Assembly: GCF_000770305.1 (NCBI RefSeq)
Contig: NZ_JNVB01000004.1
Location: 44,996 to 108,995, forward strand
Length of the DNA stretch: 64,000 bases
Direction: 5' to 3'
From: Erwinia oleae
Lineage (GTDB): Bacteria > Pseudomonadota > Gammaproteobacteria > Enterobacterales > Enterobacteriaceae
Numbering within the stretch: the first letter of the stretch is position 1; each line of letters starts with the position of its first letter. Below are positions 1-8,944 of the stretch, in pieces. The notes beneath the pieces are model-generated. The model was given only the letters and a program-made list of their open reading frames with translations, ran no database searches and was not told the DNA's origin. The position numbers and the translations under genes are program-made.

Positions 1-522
1 TGACAGCAGCGTTTTAAAATCAGGCGCGGTGGTATGCCATAAATCATTACTGGTCGGAATACCGTACCACTGGTCAAAACCATGGCGCGTTGGCAGGCCG
101 TCCGGCTGTGAGCCTAAATGCCACTTGCCAAACATGATAGTGCGGTAGCCGCCGTCGCGTAGCGACTCCGCGAGGCTGACTTCTTCATCAGGAAAACCAT
201 CCGGGTCAGACTCAAAAAAAACCGGCACCGTACTGCCGTACAGGCCGGTTTTGGTCTCGACCCTGCCGGTCAGCAGGGAACCACGGCTTGGGGAGCAAAC
301 GGGCGATGCGACATAAAATTGTGTCCAGCGCTGGCCCTCCTTCGCCATCATATCCAGATTTGGCGTGGGCGTTTTTCCACCTTGAGAAGAGATATCCGCC
401 CATCCCATATCATCGGCGAGCATTAAAATAATATTTGGTTGTGAGGCGGAAAAAGCGGCATGACTGAAACCGGAGGCAAGCGCAATACTTACCGCTAATG
501 CGGAAACTAACTGTCTTTTCAT
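1..522 (-). CDS. Secreted Cys-type sulfatase, N-terminal part (3' end beyond the window)
   Basis: Codons 1-174 are open to the window edge, so the C-terminus is missing; sulfatases usually have about 450-550 residues. An N-terminal signal peptide (basic MKRQ, hydrophobic stretch, cleavage near residue 22) indicates export. The paired metal-binding Asp residues lie near 37-38 in LMLADDMGW. The C-S-P-S-R motif at 76-80, followed by GSLLTGR, is the formylglycine signature of arylsulfatase-family enzymes, which hydrolyse sulfate esters after Cys is converted to formylglycine. Two adjacent ATG codons are possible (525 or 522); 522 is preferred because GGGAAG lies five bases before it. Substrate unknown. 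It is divergent from ybgA across an AT-rich gap. No sulfatase-maturing enzyme is visible here. Confidence 0.85.
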   Translation of the reverse strand, partial: MKRQLVSALAVSIALASGFSHAAFSASQPNIILMLADDMGWADISSQGGKTPTPNLDMMAKEGQRWTQFYVASPVCSPSRGSLLTGRVETKTGLYGSTVPVFFESDPDGFPDEEVSLAESLRDGGYRTIMFGKWHLGSQPDGLPTRHGFDQWYGIPTSNDLWHTTAPDFKTLLS

Positions 523-690
523 CATATCTTCCCTGTTATTTAACGAGCATAAAATCGAAGGCAGTATGTTTATATCTTGCCTGTTTTTATGTGTTGAAGA
601 TCACAAAAAAGCAGGCGCGTTTAAATTAACTTTTTTGCTGCGAATAAGTTAGCTTTTTAATTTACTTGCTTATGTTATCTGTAATTAATT

Positions 691-706
691 ATGTGAGGAT
701 TCACAT
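691..706. promoter_or_regulatory. Palindrome in the sulfatase/ybgA divergent region
   Basis: ATGTGA and TCACAT are separated by GGAT. The arms resemble CRP half-sites, but the spacer is 4 bp rather than the usual 6, so a CRP assignment is doubtful. It lies about 170 bp upstream of the sulfatase gene in an AT-rich stretch (about 540-780) in which I see no gene. Confidence 0.3.
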
Positions 707-828
707 TGTCGTTAATAATATTTAACTGGTAAACGTCATGCAGTTAATAAAAACTCTATAAGAAAACGCTTTTTCACAACCTTTACTTTTCACATGCCGC
801 CCCGCCATCAAGCCTTTTGCGCGCAAAC

Positions 829-856
829 TTGTACAACTTTTTGTTTGTTGTATAAC
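829..856 (+). promoter_or_regulatory. Candidate promoter with tandem TTGTAYAACTT repeats upstream of ybgA-phrB
   Basis: TTGTACAACTT (829-839) is repeated as TTGTATAACTT (848-858), 19 bp apart. TTGTAC can serve as -35 and TATAAC (851-856) as -10 with a 16-bp spacer, so the repeats overlap the promoter. TGTACA-type repeats are the kind of site bound by MerR-family light regulators (LitR/CarH/PplR class) that control photolyase genes in other proteobacteria. No such regulator is encoded in the window, so the assignment is inference. Confidence 0.5.
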
Positions 857-904
857 TTGGCGTAAGCGTCTACACTGGTCGTACGGTTTAAAAAGGGGGT
901 GGAT

Positions 905-1861
905 ATGAACAGAAAAATTCCTGTCGGCATCAGTGCCTGTTTGTTGGGTAACAATGTTCGTTTTGACGGCGGCCACAAGCGCTGTGAGTTTGCGTCGGTC
1001 GATCTCGCCCCCTTTGTGCGTTATCAGCCTGTCTGCCCGGAAATGGCTATTGGCTTGCCGACGCCGCGTCCGGCGCTGCGCCTGACCGAAAATGCCGCGG
1101 GCACAGTCGAACTCTGTTTCAGCAATGGTCAGGGCGAGCCGATCACTGAAGAGATGCGCAGCTTCTCGGATAAAGTCATCGCCAATATGCATCACCTTTG
1201 TGGCTACATTGTTTGTGCGAAATCGCCCAGCTGCGGTATGGAACGCGTGCGTATTTATCAACAGGACAATAACAACAACCGGAAAGAAGGCGTGGGGATC
1301 TTCACGCGTCAGCTGATGGAGCAGATGCCCTGGCTGCCGGTTGAAGAAGATGGTCGTCTTCACGATCCGCTTCTGCGTGAAAACTTTGTTGAACGTGTTT
1401 ACACGCTGCATGAATTCAATGAGATGTGGCGAAGCGGATTGACGCGCGGCAAGCTGATTGCCTTCCACAGCCGTTACAAGCTGTCGCTGTTGGCCCATTC
1501 GCAGCCGGATTACCGCTCGCTGGGGCGCTTTGTCGCAAATATCGAAAAATGGGACTCGCTGGAAGCCTTTGCGATGGAATATCGTCAGCGCCTGATGGAT
1601 CTGCTTAAAAACAACGCGACGCGCGGTAACCATACCAACGTTCTGATGCACGTTCAGGGATATTTTCGTCCGCAGCTTAATACCAAACAGCGTCACGAAC
1701 TGACGTCGCTGATTGAAAATTATCGTCAGGGAACGCAGCCGTTGCTGGCTCCGATGACGCTGCTTAAACACTATATGTCCGAGTACCCCGACCCGTATCT
1801 CTCGCAGCAGCGCTATTTTACGCCCTATCCGGAAGCGCTGCGTCTGCGCTACGGCCATTAA
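905..1861 (+). CDS. ybgA: DUF523 (TudS-like) plus DUF1722 fusion protein YbgA
   Basis: A 318-residue protein with two domains. The N-terminal half is DUF523 (ISACLLGNNVRFDGGHK, then CPEMAIGLPTPRP, then CAKSPSCGMERV). These conserved Cys residues fit a [4Fe-4S] site, and DUF523 proteins include thiouracil desulfurase TudS. The C-terminal half is DUF1722 (FHSRYKLSLLAHSQPDYRSLGRF, then HTNVLMHVQGYFRP). E. coli YbgA, as I recall it, carries only DUF1722 (about 169 residues), so this is the longer fused form. An in-frame GTG exists at 899, but ATG at 905 is better placed behind AAGGGGG. The gene ends 17 bp before phrB and is probably co-transcribed with it. Function in the cell is unproven; a role with photolyase in damaged or modified base repair is inference. 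Confidence 0.85.
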   Translation: MNRKIPVGISACLLGNNVRFDGGHKRCEFASVDLAPFVRYQPVCPEMAIGLPTPRPALRLTENAAGTVELCFSNGQGEPITEEMRSFSDKVIANMHHLCGYIVCAKSPSCGMERVRIYQQDNNNNRKEGVGIFTRQLMEQMPWLPVEEDGRLHDPLLRENFVERVYTLHEFNEMWRSGLTRGKLIAFHSRYKLSLLAHSQPDYRSLGRFVANIEKWDSLEAFAMEYRQRLMDLLKNNATRGNHTNVLMHVQGYFRPQLNTKQRHELTSLIENYRQGTQPLLAPMTLLKHYMSEYPDPYLSQQRYFTPYPEALRLRYGH

Positions 1862-1878
1862 CGTAATCAGGGAGTTTC

Positions 1879-3324
1879 ATGGCCACGCATCTGGTTTGGC
1901 TGCGCAATGACCTGCGCATTCATGATAACTATGCTCTTCATGCCGCCTGCCGCGATAAAGACGCCACGGTACTGGCGCTGTTTATCGCCACCCCGCAACA
2001 GTGGGCGGCGCACGACATGGCGCCACGGCAGGCCAGGTTTATCTTTTGCAGCGTGCAGGATGTACGGCAGTCGCTGGCTGAAAAGGGCATTGCGCTGCAC
2101 GCCATTGAGTGCGAAGACTATACAGCTTCCGTTGCACGACTAACGGAATTCTGTCAGCAGCACAGCGTTGATCGCCTGTTTTACAACTATCAATATGAAG
2201 TTAACGAACGCAAGCGCGATGCCGCAGCCGAGCGGGCACTGTTTGATATTGATGTTATTTCGCAGGGTTTTGACGACAGCGTGCTGTTGCCGCCGGGCAG
2301 CGTACTGACCGGTAACCGCGAAATGTACAAAGTGTTTACGCCCTTCAGTCGTGCGTTTGTGAAGCGCCTGCATGAAGGGCTGCCTGAATGCGTTCCGGCG
2401 CCTGCCGTGCGTCACGGCGCGCCATTAAACGAAATGCCAGCGCTCGAGCCTTTCGGCTACCCGTTACAGGAAATCGATGAAGAGATGTTTCCGGTGGGTG
2501 AAGGGAAAGCGTTACAGCGTTTACGCGCCTTTTGTCAGGCACCGGTCACCGACTATCCTCAGGCGCGCAACGCCCCTTCAGTAAATGGCACCAGTCGCGT
2601 CTCGGCCTACCTCACCGTTGGCGTGCTCTCGCCACGTCAGTGTTTGCATCGGTTATTAAGAGAACATCCGCATGCGTTGGTAGACAGCAAAATTTTTAGC
2701 TGGCTTAACGAGCTCATCTGGCGGGAATTTTACCGTCATTTGCTGGTGGCTTTTCCCGACCTGTGTCGGCATAAACCCTTTATTGACTGGACGAGAAAGA
2801 TTCAGTGGCGGCAGAACGATGCGCATCTCAAGGCCTGGCAGGCGGGGAAAACCGGTTATCCCATTGTGGACGCTGCTATGCGCCACTTAAACGCACGTGG
2901 CTGGATGCACAACAGATTACGTATGATCACCGCCAGTTTTTTAATCAAGGATCTGCTGATCGACTGGCGCATCGGCGAGCGCTATTTTATGACCCAGCTT
3001 ATTGATGGCGACCTGGCGTCTAATAACGGTGGCTGGCAGTGGGCCGCATCAACCGGCACCGACTCCGCTCCCTATTTCCGCATCTTTAATCCCACCACGC
3101 AGGGCGAACGTTTCGACAAAGACGGTCACTTTATTCGCCAGTGGTTGCCGGAACTGCAAGACGTGCCTGATAAATACATTCATCAGCCCGGCGAATGGGC
3201 AGAAAAAAAAGGTATCACGCTGGATTATCCTGCGCCGATTGTCGATCATAAAGCAGCGCGCAGGCAAACGCTTGACGCCTTTGAGGCCGCACGACAATCG
3301 CAAACCAGGAATATTTATGCGTAA
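1879..3324 (+). CDS. phrB: Deoxyribodipyrimidine photolyase
   Basis: A 481-residue class I CPD photolyase (E. coli: 472). The N-terminal alpha/beta domain (HLVWLRNDLRIHDNYAL) binds the methenyltetrahydrofolate antenna. The C-terminal helical domain carries the FAD-binding core (GYPIVDAAMRHLNARGWMHNRLRM, then DGDLASNNGGWQWAASTGTDSAPYFRIFNP) with the conserved Trp residues of the electron-transfer chain. It uses blue light to split cyclobutane pyrimidine dimers. RBS AGGGAG lies before the ATG. Its stop codon overlaps the start of ybgI by 8 bp, so ybgA, phrB and ybgI form one unit. Confidence 0.97.
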   Translation: MATHLVWLRNDLRIHDNYALHAACRDKDATVLALFIATPQQWAAHDMAPRQARFIFCSVQDVRQSLAEKGIALHAIECEDYTASVARLTEFCQQHSVDRLFYNYQYEVNERKRDAAAERALFDIDVISQGFDDSVLLPPGSVLTGNREMYKVFTPFSRAFVKRLHEGLPECVPAPAVRHGAPLNEMPALEPFGYPLQEIDEEMFPVGEGKALQRLRAFCQAPVTDYPQARNAPSVNGTSRVSAYLTVGVLSPRQCLHRLLREHPHALVDSKIFSWLNELIWREFYRHLLVAFPDLCRHKPFIDWTRKIQWRQNDAHLKAWQAGKTGYPIVDAAMRHLNARGWMHNRLRMITASFLIKDLLIDWRIGERYFMTQLIDGDLASNNGGWQWAASTGTDSAPYFRIFNPTTQGERFDKDGHFIRQWLPELQDVPDKYIHQPGEWAEKKGITLDYPAPIVDHKAARRQTLDAFEAARQSQTRNIYA

Positions 3325-4060
3325 TACCGAGCTTGAAAATCTTGTTAATCAGCAACTTGCTACCGCCAGCTTTAATGATTACGCGCCAAACGGGCTTCAG
3401 GTTGAAGGCCGTAGTGATATCAAAAAAATCGTTACCGGCGTGACCGCCTGTCAGGCGCTGCTGGATGAAGCGGTGCGTCTGGAGGCCGATGCGGTACTGG
3501 TGCATCACGGCTACTTCTGGAAGAGTGAATCGCCGGTGATCAAGGGCATGAAGCGCAACCGCCTGAAAACGCTGCTGGCCAATGACATCAACCTGTTTGG
3601 CTGGCACCTGCCATTGGATGCGCACCCGGAACTGGGCAATAACGCGCAGTTAGCAAAGCTGCTGGGCATTGATGTGCAGGGACATATTGAACAACTGCTG
3701 CCCTGGGGCGAACTTCGCGAACCGTTAACAGGCAGCGCGCTGGCGGCGCGCATCGCTTCCGTACTGGGTCGCGAATCGCTGCACTGCGGCGATAACGCGC
3801 CTGAAACAATCCGCCGTATTGCCTGGTGTAGCGGCGGCGGGCAGGGATTCATTGACGCTGCCGCCGCACACGGCGTGGATGCGTTTATTACCGGCGAAGT
3901 TTCGGAGCAGACTATTCACAGCGCTCGCGAGCAGGGCCTGCATTTTTTTGCTGCCGGGCACCACGCCACCGAACGCGCAGGTATCCGGTCGCTGGGCGAC
4001 TGGCTTGCCGATGTGCACGCTCTTGACGTTACCTTTATCGACATCCCCAACCCCGCCTGA
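3317..4060 (+). CDS. ybgI: Nif3-like metal-binding protein YbgI
   Basis: A 247-residue member of the Nif3/NIF3-like family, which form toroidal hexamers with a dinuclear metal site. Metal ligands are visible as VLVHHGYFWKS near residues 61-71, GWHLPLDAHPELGN near 95-108, and HHATERAGI near 214-222. The start at 3317 follows CCAGGA and lies inside the phrB stop region; in-frame upstream extension into phrB is not plausible. Biochemical function is not established for the family (GTP cyclohydrolase 1 type 2-like is a common label). It ends 119 bp before pxpB, a gap containing a promoter and a hairpin. Confidence 0.92.
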   Translation: MRNTELENLVNQQLATASFNDYAPNGLQVEGRSDIKKIVTGVTACQALLDEAVRLEADAVLVHHGYFWKSESPVIKGMKRNRLKTLLANDINLFGWHLPLDAHPELGNNAQLAKLLGIDVQGHIEQLLPWGELREPLTGSALAARIASVLGRESLHCGDNAPETIRRIAWCSGGGQGFIDAAAAHGVDAFITGEVSEQTIHSAREQGLHFFAAGHHATERAGIRSLGDWLADVHALDVTFIDIPNPA

Positions 4061-4097
4061 TCTTCAATGGGCGGCACAGCGCCGCCCGCAGCATGTA

Positions 4098-4126
4098 TTG
4101 ACACGTCCCCCACATTTCCGCATAAC
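4098..4126 (+). promoter_or_regulatory. Candidate promoter of the pxp operon
   Basis: A perfect -35 TTGACA (4098-4103) is followed after 17 bp by CATAAC (4121-4126, 4/6 to consensus). It lies 54 bp upstream of the pxpB start. A GGGCGGC/GCCGCCC hairpin (about 4069-4087) just upstream may separate it from ybgI transcription, though it lacks a T-tract. Confidence 0.55.
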
Positions 4127-4179
4127 TATTTGCCAAAAGTCGCTACAGGCCTGCTCATCTGGCCCGAAGGAGAAGTATT

Positions 4180-4836
4180 TTGCAACGAGCACGTTGTTAC
4201 CTGCTAGGCGAACGCGCTGTGGTGCTTGAGCTGGAACCCCCCGTTTCGCTCAGCAGCCAGCAGCGGATCTGGGGATTATCCGACCAGTTAAAAGACAGAC
4301 CGGAAGTGGTGGAAGTGGTTCCTGGAATGAATAACATCACGGTGATACTCAGCGATCCGCAGAGTACGGCGCTGGATGCCATTGAATGGTTGCAAACCTG
4401 GTGGGAAAAGAGCAGCTCGCTGGAGGTCGCTTCACGTCAGGTTGAAATCCCGGTGATTTACGGTCTGGAGGCCGGGCCGGATCTGGCCGAGGTGGCGCAG
4501 CACAGCGGCCTTACGCCCGCGCAGGTGGTGGAAGCCCATGCCGCCAGCCAATACGTCGTCTTTTTTATCGGCTTTCAGCCAGGTTTCCCCTATATGGCCG
4601 GGCTGGATGCGCGTCTTCATACGCCGCGTCGCGCTGAGCCACGCATCCAGGTACCCGCCGGTTCAGTGGGCATTGGCGGCAGCCAGACCGGCGTCTATCC
4701 GCTGTCCGCGCCCGGCGGCTGGCAGCTGATTGGCCGTACCGATATCAAATTATTTAATCCGGCACATCAGCCGCCAACGTATTTGCGGCCCGGCGACAGC
4801 GTGCGCTTTGTTCCGCAGAAGGAGGGCATATGCTGA
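4180..4836 (+). CDS. pxpB: 5-oxoprolinase subunit PxpB
   Basis: A 218-residue KipI-like subunit of the PxpABC 5-oxoprolinase, which hydrolyses 5-oxo-L-proline to L-glutamate with ATP. Family motifs are [42 protein letters not shown] and TPGGWQ-like [11 protein letters not shown]. The start is TTG at 4180: AAGGAG sits seven bases upstream and the protein begins [11 protein letters not shown], as in E. coli YbgJ. It overlaps pxpC by 7 bp, which suggests translational coupling. Confidence 0.95.
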   Translation: MQRARCYLLGERAVVLELEPPVSLSSQQRIWGLSDQLKDRPEVVEVVPGMNNITVILSDPQSTALDAIEWLQTWWEKSSSLEVASRQVEIPVIYGLEAGPDLAEVAQHSGLTPAQVVEAHAASQYVVFFIGFQPGFPYMAGLDARLHTPRRAEPRIQVPAGSVGIGGSQTGVYPLSAPGGWQLIGRTDIKLFNPAHQPPTYLRPGDSVRFVPQKEGIC

Positions 4837-5762
4837 AGATCCTACGTGCCGGCATGAGCACCACGCTTCAGGATCGCGGACGCACCGGCTGGCGACAATT
4901 CGGCGTGGGGCCGGGCGGCGTGCTGGATCAGCCCGCCATGGAAACGGCGAACATGCTGGTCGGCAATGCCCGAAACAGCGCGGTGCTGGAAATCACGCTG
5001 GGGCAGTTCAGCGCTGAATTTGGCCGCGACGGCTGGATTGCGCTGACCGGCGCCGGTTGCCATGCCGATGTTGATGGCGACCCGGTGTGGACCGGCTGGC
5101 GCACACCGGTTCGGCGCGGGCAGCGGCTGACGCTGAAGATGCCGACGCGCGGCATGCGCAGCTACCTGGCGCTGGACGGCGGGTTTGCCATCGAGCCGGT
5201 GCTTGGCTCATGCAGTACCGACGCGAAAGCCGGTTTTGGCGGCTTCAAAGGCCGTAAAATTGAGGACGGTGACAGCCTGCCGCTGGCGGCGCCTGCACAT
5301 CATTTCACCGAACCGGCAGGCGTGCGACAGTTATTGTTTGGCAATCGCGTGCGCGCGCTGGCGGGGCCGGAATATCATGAATTCAGCGAAGCCAGCCGCG
5401 AGGCGTTCTGGCGGACGTCATGGAAGCTCAATCCGCAGAGCAACCGGATGGGTTACCGCCTTCAGGGACGGCCTCTGGAGCGCGTCCAGGATCGGGAGAT
5501 GCTGTCGCACGGCCTGCTGCCCGGCGTGGTGCAGGTGCCGCCGAACGGCCAGCCAATCGTACTGATGGCGGATGCGCAAACCACCGGCGGCTATCCGCGC
5601 ATCGCCTGCGTCATTGAAGCCGATCTTTATCATCTTGCCCAAATTCGTCTGGGCGAACCGATTCATTTTGTTCACTGCACGCTGGACGAGGCGCTGAAGG
5701 CGAAGCGCGAACGTGAACGCGCGCTTGAGCAGATGGCATGGGGGTTAGAACATGAAAGTTGA
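4830..5762 (+). CDS. pxpC: 5-oxoprolinase subunit PxpC
   Basis: A 310-residue KipA-like subunit, partner of PxpB. Typical opening [37 protein letters not shown] is seen, followed by the AHS2 domain with [11 protein letters not shown] and [26 protein letters not shown]. The KipI/KipA pair activates the substrate; PxpA is the third subunit. Start ATG 4830 follows GGAGGG inside the pxpB 3' end, and the gene overlaps pxpA by 11 bp. Confidence 0.95.
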   Translation: MLKILRAGMSTTLQDRGRTGWRQFGVGPGGVLDQPAMETANMLVGNARNSAVLEITLGQFSAEFGRDGWIALTGAGCHADVDGDPVWTGWRTPVRRGQRLTLKMPTRGMRSYLALDGGFAIEPVLGSCSTDAKAGFGGFKGRKIEDGDSLPLAAPAHHFTEPAGVRQLLFGNRVRALAGPEYHEFSEASREAFWRTSWKLNPQSNRMGYRLQGRPLERVQDREMLSHGLLPGVVQVPPNGQPIVLMADAQTTGGYPRIACVIEADLYHLAQIRLGEPIHFVHCTLDEALKAKRERERALEQMAWGLEHES

Positions 5763-6489
5763 TCTTAATGCCGATCTCGGCGAAGGCTGCGCCAACGATC
5801 GCGCGCTGCTTCAGCTTGTCACCTCAGCCAATATCGCCTGCGGCTTTCACGCCGGCGATGCCGACACCATGCTCCAGAGCGTACGCTGGGCGCTGGAGTT
5901 TGGCGTGGCGGTAGGCGCACATCCCAGCTTCCCCGACCGGGAAAACTTCGGTCGTACCAAAATGCAGCTTCCCACGGAAACCGTTTACGCGCAGGTGGTG
6001 TATCAAACCGGCGCGCTGAAGGCGCTGGTGGAGAGTGAAAACGGGCGGCTGGTGCACGTCAAGCCGCACGGCATGCTTTATAACCAGTCCGCGCAGGAAC
6101 CCGCGCTGGCAGAGGCGATCGCCCGTGCGGTGAAAGCGGTCGATCCCGCGTTAACCCTGGTGGGACTGGCGAACAGTGAATCGATCCGGGCCGCGCGCCA
6201 CATCGGCCTCGCCACGCGTGAGGAGGTGTTCGCCGATCGCGGCTATCAGGCCGACGGCTCGCTGGTCCCGCGATCGCAGCCCGGCGCGCTGGTGGAAAGC
6301 GACGAGCAGGCGATTGCGCAGACGCTGAACATGATCCAGCAGCAGCGCGTGCAGAGCCTGAGCGGCGAATGGGTGAACGTGCGCGCCGATACCGTTTGTT
6401 TACACGGCGACGGCGCGCATGCGCTGGCATTCGCCACAAAGCTTCGGCAGGCCTTCAGCCAACATAATATAAACGTGACCAGTCAGTAA
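5752..6489 (+). CDS. pxpA: 5-oxoprolinase subunit PxpA (LamB/YcsF family)
   Basis: A 245-residue LamB/YcsF protein. It starts [13 protein letters not shown] and shows the conserved [35 protein letters not shown] and [11 protein letters not shown] motifs, which contain the acidic and His residues of the active cleft. With PxpB and PxpC it converts 5-oxoproline to glutamate in the cytoplasm. In E. coli nei follows directly; here three genes are inserted first, after a 64-bp gap without an obvious terminator. Confidence 0.95.
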   Translation: MKVDLNADLGEGCANDRALLQLVTSANIACGFHAGDADTMLQSVRWALEFGVAVGAHPSFPDRENFGRTKMQLPTETVYAQVVYQTGALKALVESENGRLVHVKPHGMLYNQSAQEPALAEAIARAVKAVDPALTLVGLANSESIRAARHIGLATREEVFADRGYQADGSLVPRSQPGALVESDEQAIAQTLNMIQQQRVQSLSGEWVNVRADTVCLHGDGAHALAFATKLRQAFSQHNINVTSQ

Positions 6490-6553
6490 AATTCGCTGGC
6501 ACCTGAAGCGCCGTAAAAACCGATTTATTAACATTTGAACATCAGGAGATGAA

Positions 6554-7282
6554 ATGGAAAGTGCAGTTAACCTCTGGCCGCTGGCCGGGATCGTGGCTAT
6601 CGTAATTGGATTCTTGTTACGGTTTAACCCGGTACTGGTGGTGATTGTCGCCGGACTGATCACCGGTCTGGCGGCAAAAATGCCGATTGGCGATATTCTC
6701 GAAAAGCTTGGTTCCGGCTTTCTCAATACCCGCAATCTTCCGCTGATCCTGTTGCTGCCGCTTGCCGTTATCGGCCTGCTTGAGCGGCACGGCCTGAAAG
6801 AGCGCGCGCAGGCATGGATTGCGCAGATCAAAACCGCCACGGCGGGCCGACTGCTGATCGTCTACCTGTTCGTGCGCGAAGCAACCGCCGCGATGGGGCT
6901 GACCAGCCTCGGCGGCCATCCGCAGATGGTACGTCCGCTGCTGGCGCCCATGGCCGAAGGCGCAACGGAAAATCGCTACGGCGAGCTGCCGCCTGAAGTG
7001 CGTCACCGGTTGCGCGCCATGTCGGCGGCAACGGACAACGTCGGGCTGTTTTTCGGCGAGGACATCTTTGTCGCCTTCGGCGCAATTATCTTTATGCACA
7101 ACTTTATGCAGGAGTCGGCAGGCATCCAGACCGAACCCCTGCATATTGCCGTCTGGGGCATCCCAACGGCCGTGTGTGCCTTTGTGATCCACGCGGTGCG
7201 CCTGGGTCGTCTGGACAAAAAGCTTGCCGCTGAGCTTTCCGCGTTGAATGCCAGCGCGTTGAAGTCGAAGGGAGATCGCTAA
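6554..7282 (+). CDS. DUF969 family membrane protein, putative 5-oxoproline transport subunit
   Basis: A 242-residue integral membrane protein. Hydrophobic segments lie near residues 6-24, 26-42, 58-78 and 100-116, with others toward the C-terminus (FVAFGAIIFMHNFM, IAVWGIPTAVCAFVIHAV). The sequence FVREATAAMGLTSLGGHPQMVRPLLAPMA is typical of DUF969. DUF969 and DUF979 occur as neighbours in many bacteria, often beside pcp. A role as one half of a transporter is inference from this pairing and the surrounding 5-oxoproline genes. RBS AGGAGATGAA precedes the ATG, and the stop overlaps the next start (TAATG). Confidence 0.85.
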   Translation: MESAVNLWPLAGIVAIVIGFLLRFNPVLVVIVAGLITGLAAKMPIGDILEKLGSGFLNTRNLPLILLLPLAVIGLLERHGLKERAQAWIAQIKTATAGRLLIVYLFVREATAAMGLTSLGGHPQMVRPLLAPMAEGATENRYGELPPEVRHRLRAMSAATDNVGLFFGEDIFVAFGAIIFMHNFMQESAGIQTEPLHIAVWGIPTAVCAFVIHAVRLGRLDKKLAAELSALNASALKSKGDR

Positions 7283-8271
7283 TGGTCCAGCAACAATATC
7301 TTTACTGGCTGGCGGGTGCGATCCTGCTGGTGGTAGCAGTGATGTCCTGGCGCGACAAGGCAAACCCGCGTCGTCTGACTACCGGCCTGTTCTGGGCGCT
7401 CTACGGCCTTGTCTTTTTGATTGGCGACTGGACGGCAACCTTTTTTGCTACCCGCACGCTACATATCCTGACCGGCGCGATCGTGGTGGTGATGGCACTG
7501 ATCGCTGGCCTTGGCGGCGTAAAGCTCGGTTCATATCACCAGCGCAGCCAGGCGCAACGTAGTGAAAGCGCGCAGAGGCTGCGCAACCGTCTGTTCCTGC
7601 CTGCGCTGGCAATCCCGGTCGTCACGGTCATTGGCGTGCTGACGTTTAATAACGTTCCGGGTTTGCAGGAGCGGGTATTTGGCGCGGGCAATCACTCCAC
7701 GTTAATTACGCTCTTTTCGATGATGCTGGGCTGCGTGGCGGGCTGGCTGATCGCACTGAAAATGACGCGGGAAAGCCCGGCGCAGTCGGTGCAGGAAGCA
7801 CGGCGCCTGCTTGATGCTATCGGCTGGGCATTTATTCTGCCGCAAATTCTGGCCACGCTCGGGCTGCTGTTTACCACGGCGGGCGTTGGCACGGCGATTT
7901 CTCATCTCACCGAAACTTACCTGGCGGTAGACAACAAATTTGTCGCCGTGGCGACGTATACGATCGGCATGGCGCTGCTGACGATGGTGATGGGCAATGC
8001 CTTTGCGGCGTTTCCGATTGTCACTGCGGGCGTGGGTATTCCCATTCTGGTGTTGCAGCATCACGGCAACCCGGCGGTGATGGCGGCTATCGGCATGTTT
8101 TCTGGCTACTGCGGCACGTTAATGACGCCAATGGCCGCTAACTTTAACATCGTACCGGCTGCGCTGCTGGAGTTGCCGGATCGCAACGCGGTGATTAAGG
8201 CTCAGGTGCCAACCGGCGTGCTATTGTTAATTGCCAACGTGTTTTTACTCTATTTCCTGATGTTCCTGTGA
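7282..8271 (+). CDS. DUF979 family membrane protein, putative 5-oxoproline transport subunit
   Basis: A 329-residue polytopic membrane protein of the DUF979 family. About nine hydrophobic segments are visible, including [17 protein letters not shown] at the N-terminus and [17 protein letters not shown] at the C-terminus. A conserved-looking stretch [59 protein letters not shown] resembles permeases of the ion-transporter superfamily. Overlap with DUF969 by one base implies a stoichiometric pair. It sits directly before pcp (7-bp gap), suggesting uptake or export of pyroglutamate or pyroglutamyl peptides; untested. Confidence 0.85.
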   Translation: MVQQQYLYWLAGAILLVVAVMSWRDKANPRRLTTGLFWALYGLVFLIGDWTATFFATRTLHILTGAIVVVMALIAGLGGVKLGSYHQRSQAQRSESAQRLRNRLFLPALAIPVVTVIGVLTFNNVPGLQERVFGAGNHSTLITLFSMMLGCVAGWLIALKMTRESPAQSVQEARRLLDAIGWAFILPQILATLGLLFTTAGVGTAISHLTETYLAVDNKFVAVATYTIGMALLTMVMGNAFAAFPIVTAGVGIPILVLQHHGNPAVMAAIGMFSGYCGTLMTPMAANFNIVPAALLELPDRNAVIKAQVPTGVLLLIANVFLLYFLMFL

Positions 8272-8278
8272 GGCTGCA

Positions 8279-8926
8279 ATGAAAACGGTTCTGATTACCG
8301 CCTTTGAGCCTTTTGGCGGCGAGCGGATTAACCCCTCCTGGGAGGCGGTAAGTACCCTGAACGATCGCATGCTGGCTGGCGCGCGCGTGGTGGCGAAAGA
8401 ACTGCCGTGCGTTTTCGGCGAGTCGCTGGAGGTGTTAAAAGCAGCGCTTGATGAGTTGAAACCCGATCTGGTTATTGCGGTGGGGCAGGCGGGCGGGCGT
8501 ACCGATATCACCGTTGAACGCGTGGCGATCAACGTTGACGACGCGCGTATTGCGGATAACGCCGGCAACCAGCCCATTGATGAGGCCATTATTGCCAAAG
8601 GCCCGGCCGCGTATTTTTCCACGCTGCCGATTAAAGCGATCGTTGACGGTATCCGTGAGGCGGGCATTCCCGCCACGGTATCGCAAACGGCGGGCACCTT
8701 CGTCTGCAACCATGTGATGTATGGCCTGCTGCACTTTTTATCGAAATCCCGACGAAAAGTGCGCGGCGGCTTTATTCATATTCCTTATCTGCCGGAGCAG
8801 GCGGTACATCATCCGGGTATGCCCAGTATGCCCGCGCAAACGGTGACCCTGGCGCTTGAGATGGCGCTGAGTATTGCGTTGAGAGTTGAAGAGGATATTC
8901 GCCTTGAGGGCGGAGCGACACACTAA
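8279..8926 (+). CDS. pcp: Pyrrolidone-carboxylate peptidase (pyroglutamyl peptidase I)
   Basis: A 215-residue C15 cysteine peptidase. It opens [21 protein letters not shown], has [18 protein letters not shown] containing the catalytic Glu region, [17 protein letters not shown] with the nucleophilic Cys near 144, and [12 protein letters not shown] with the catalytic His near 166. It removes N-terminal pyroglutamate from peptides in the cytoplasm. As the last gene of the pxpBCA-DUF969-DUF979 unit, it would supply the 5-oxoproline that PxpABC converts to glutamate. Confidence 0.96.
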   Translation: MKTVLITAFEPFGGERINPSWEAVSTLNDRMLAGARVVAKELPCVFGESLEVLKAALDELKPDLVIAVGQAGGRTDITVERVAINVDDARIADNAGNQPIDEAIIAKGPAAYFSTLPIKAIVDGIREAGIPATVSQTAGTFVCNHVMYGLLHFLSKSRRKVRGGFIHIPYLPEQAVHHPGMPSMPAQTVTLALEMALSIALRVEEDIRLEGGATH

Positions 8927-8944
8927 CGCGGAAGGAAATAAGGC

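Noticed and set aside
691..706. CRP site upstream of the sulfatase
   Set aside because: The half-sites fit, but the spacer is 4 bp instead of 6, so it is kept only as an unassigned palindrome.
722..1858. Long minus-strand open frame (378 codons) opposite ybgA
   Set aside because: It is antisense to a well-supported DUF523-DUF1722 gene, has no domain features and no ribosome-binding site; a by-product of codon bias.
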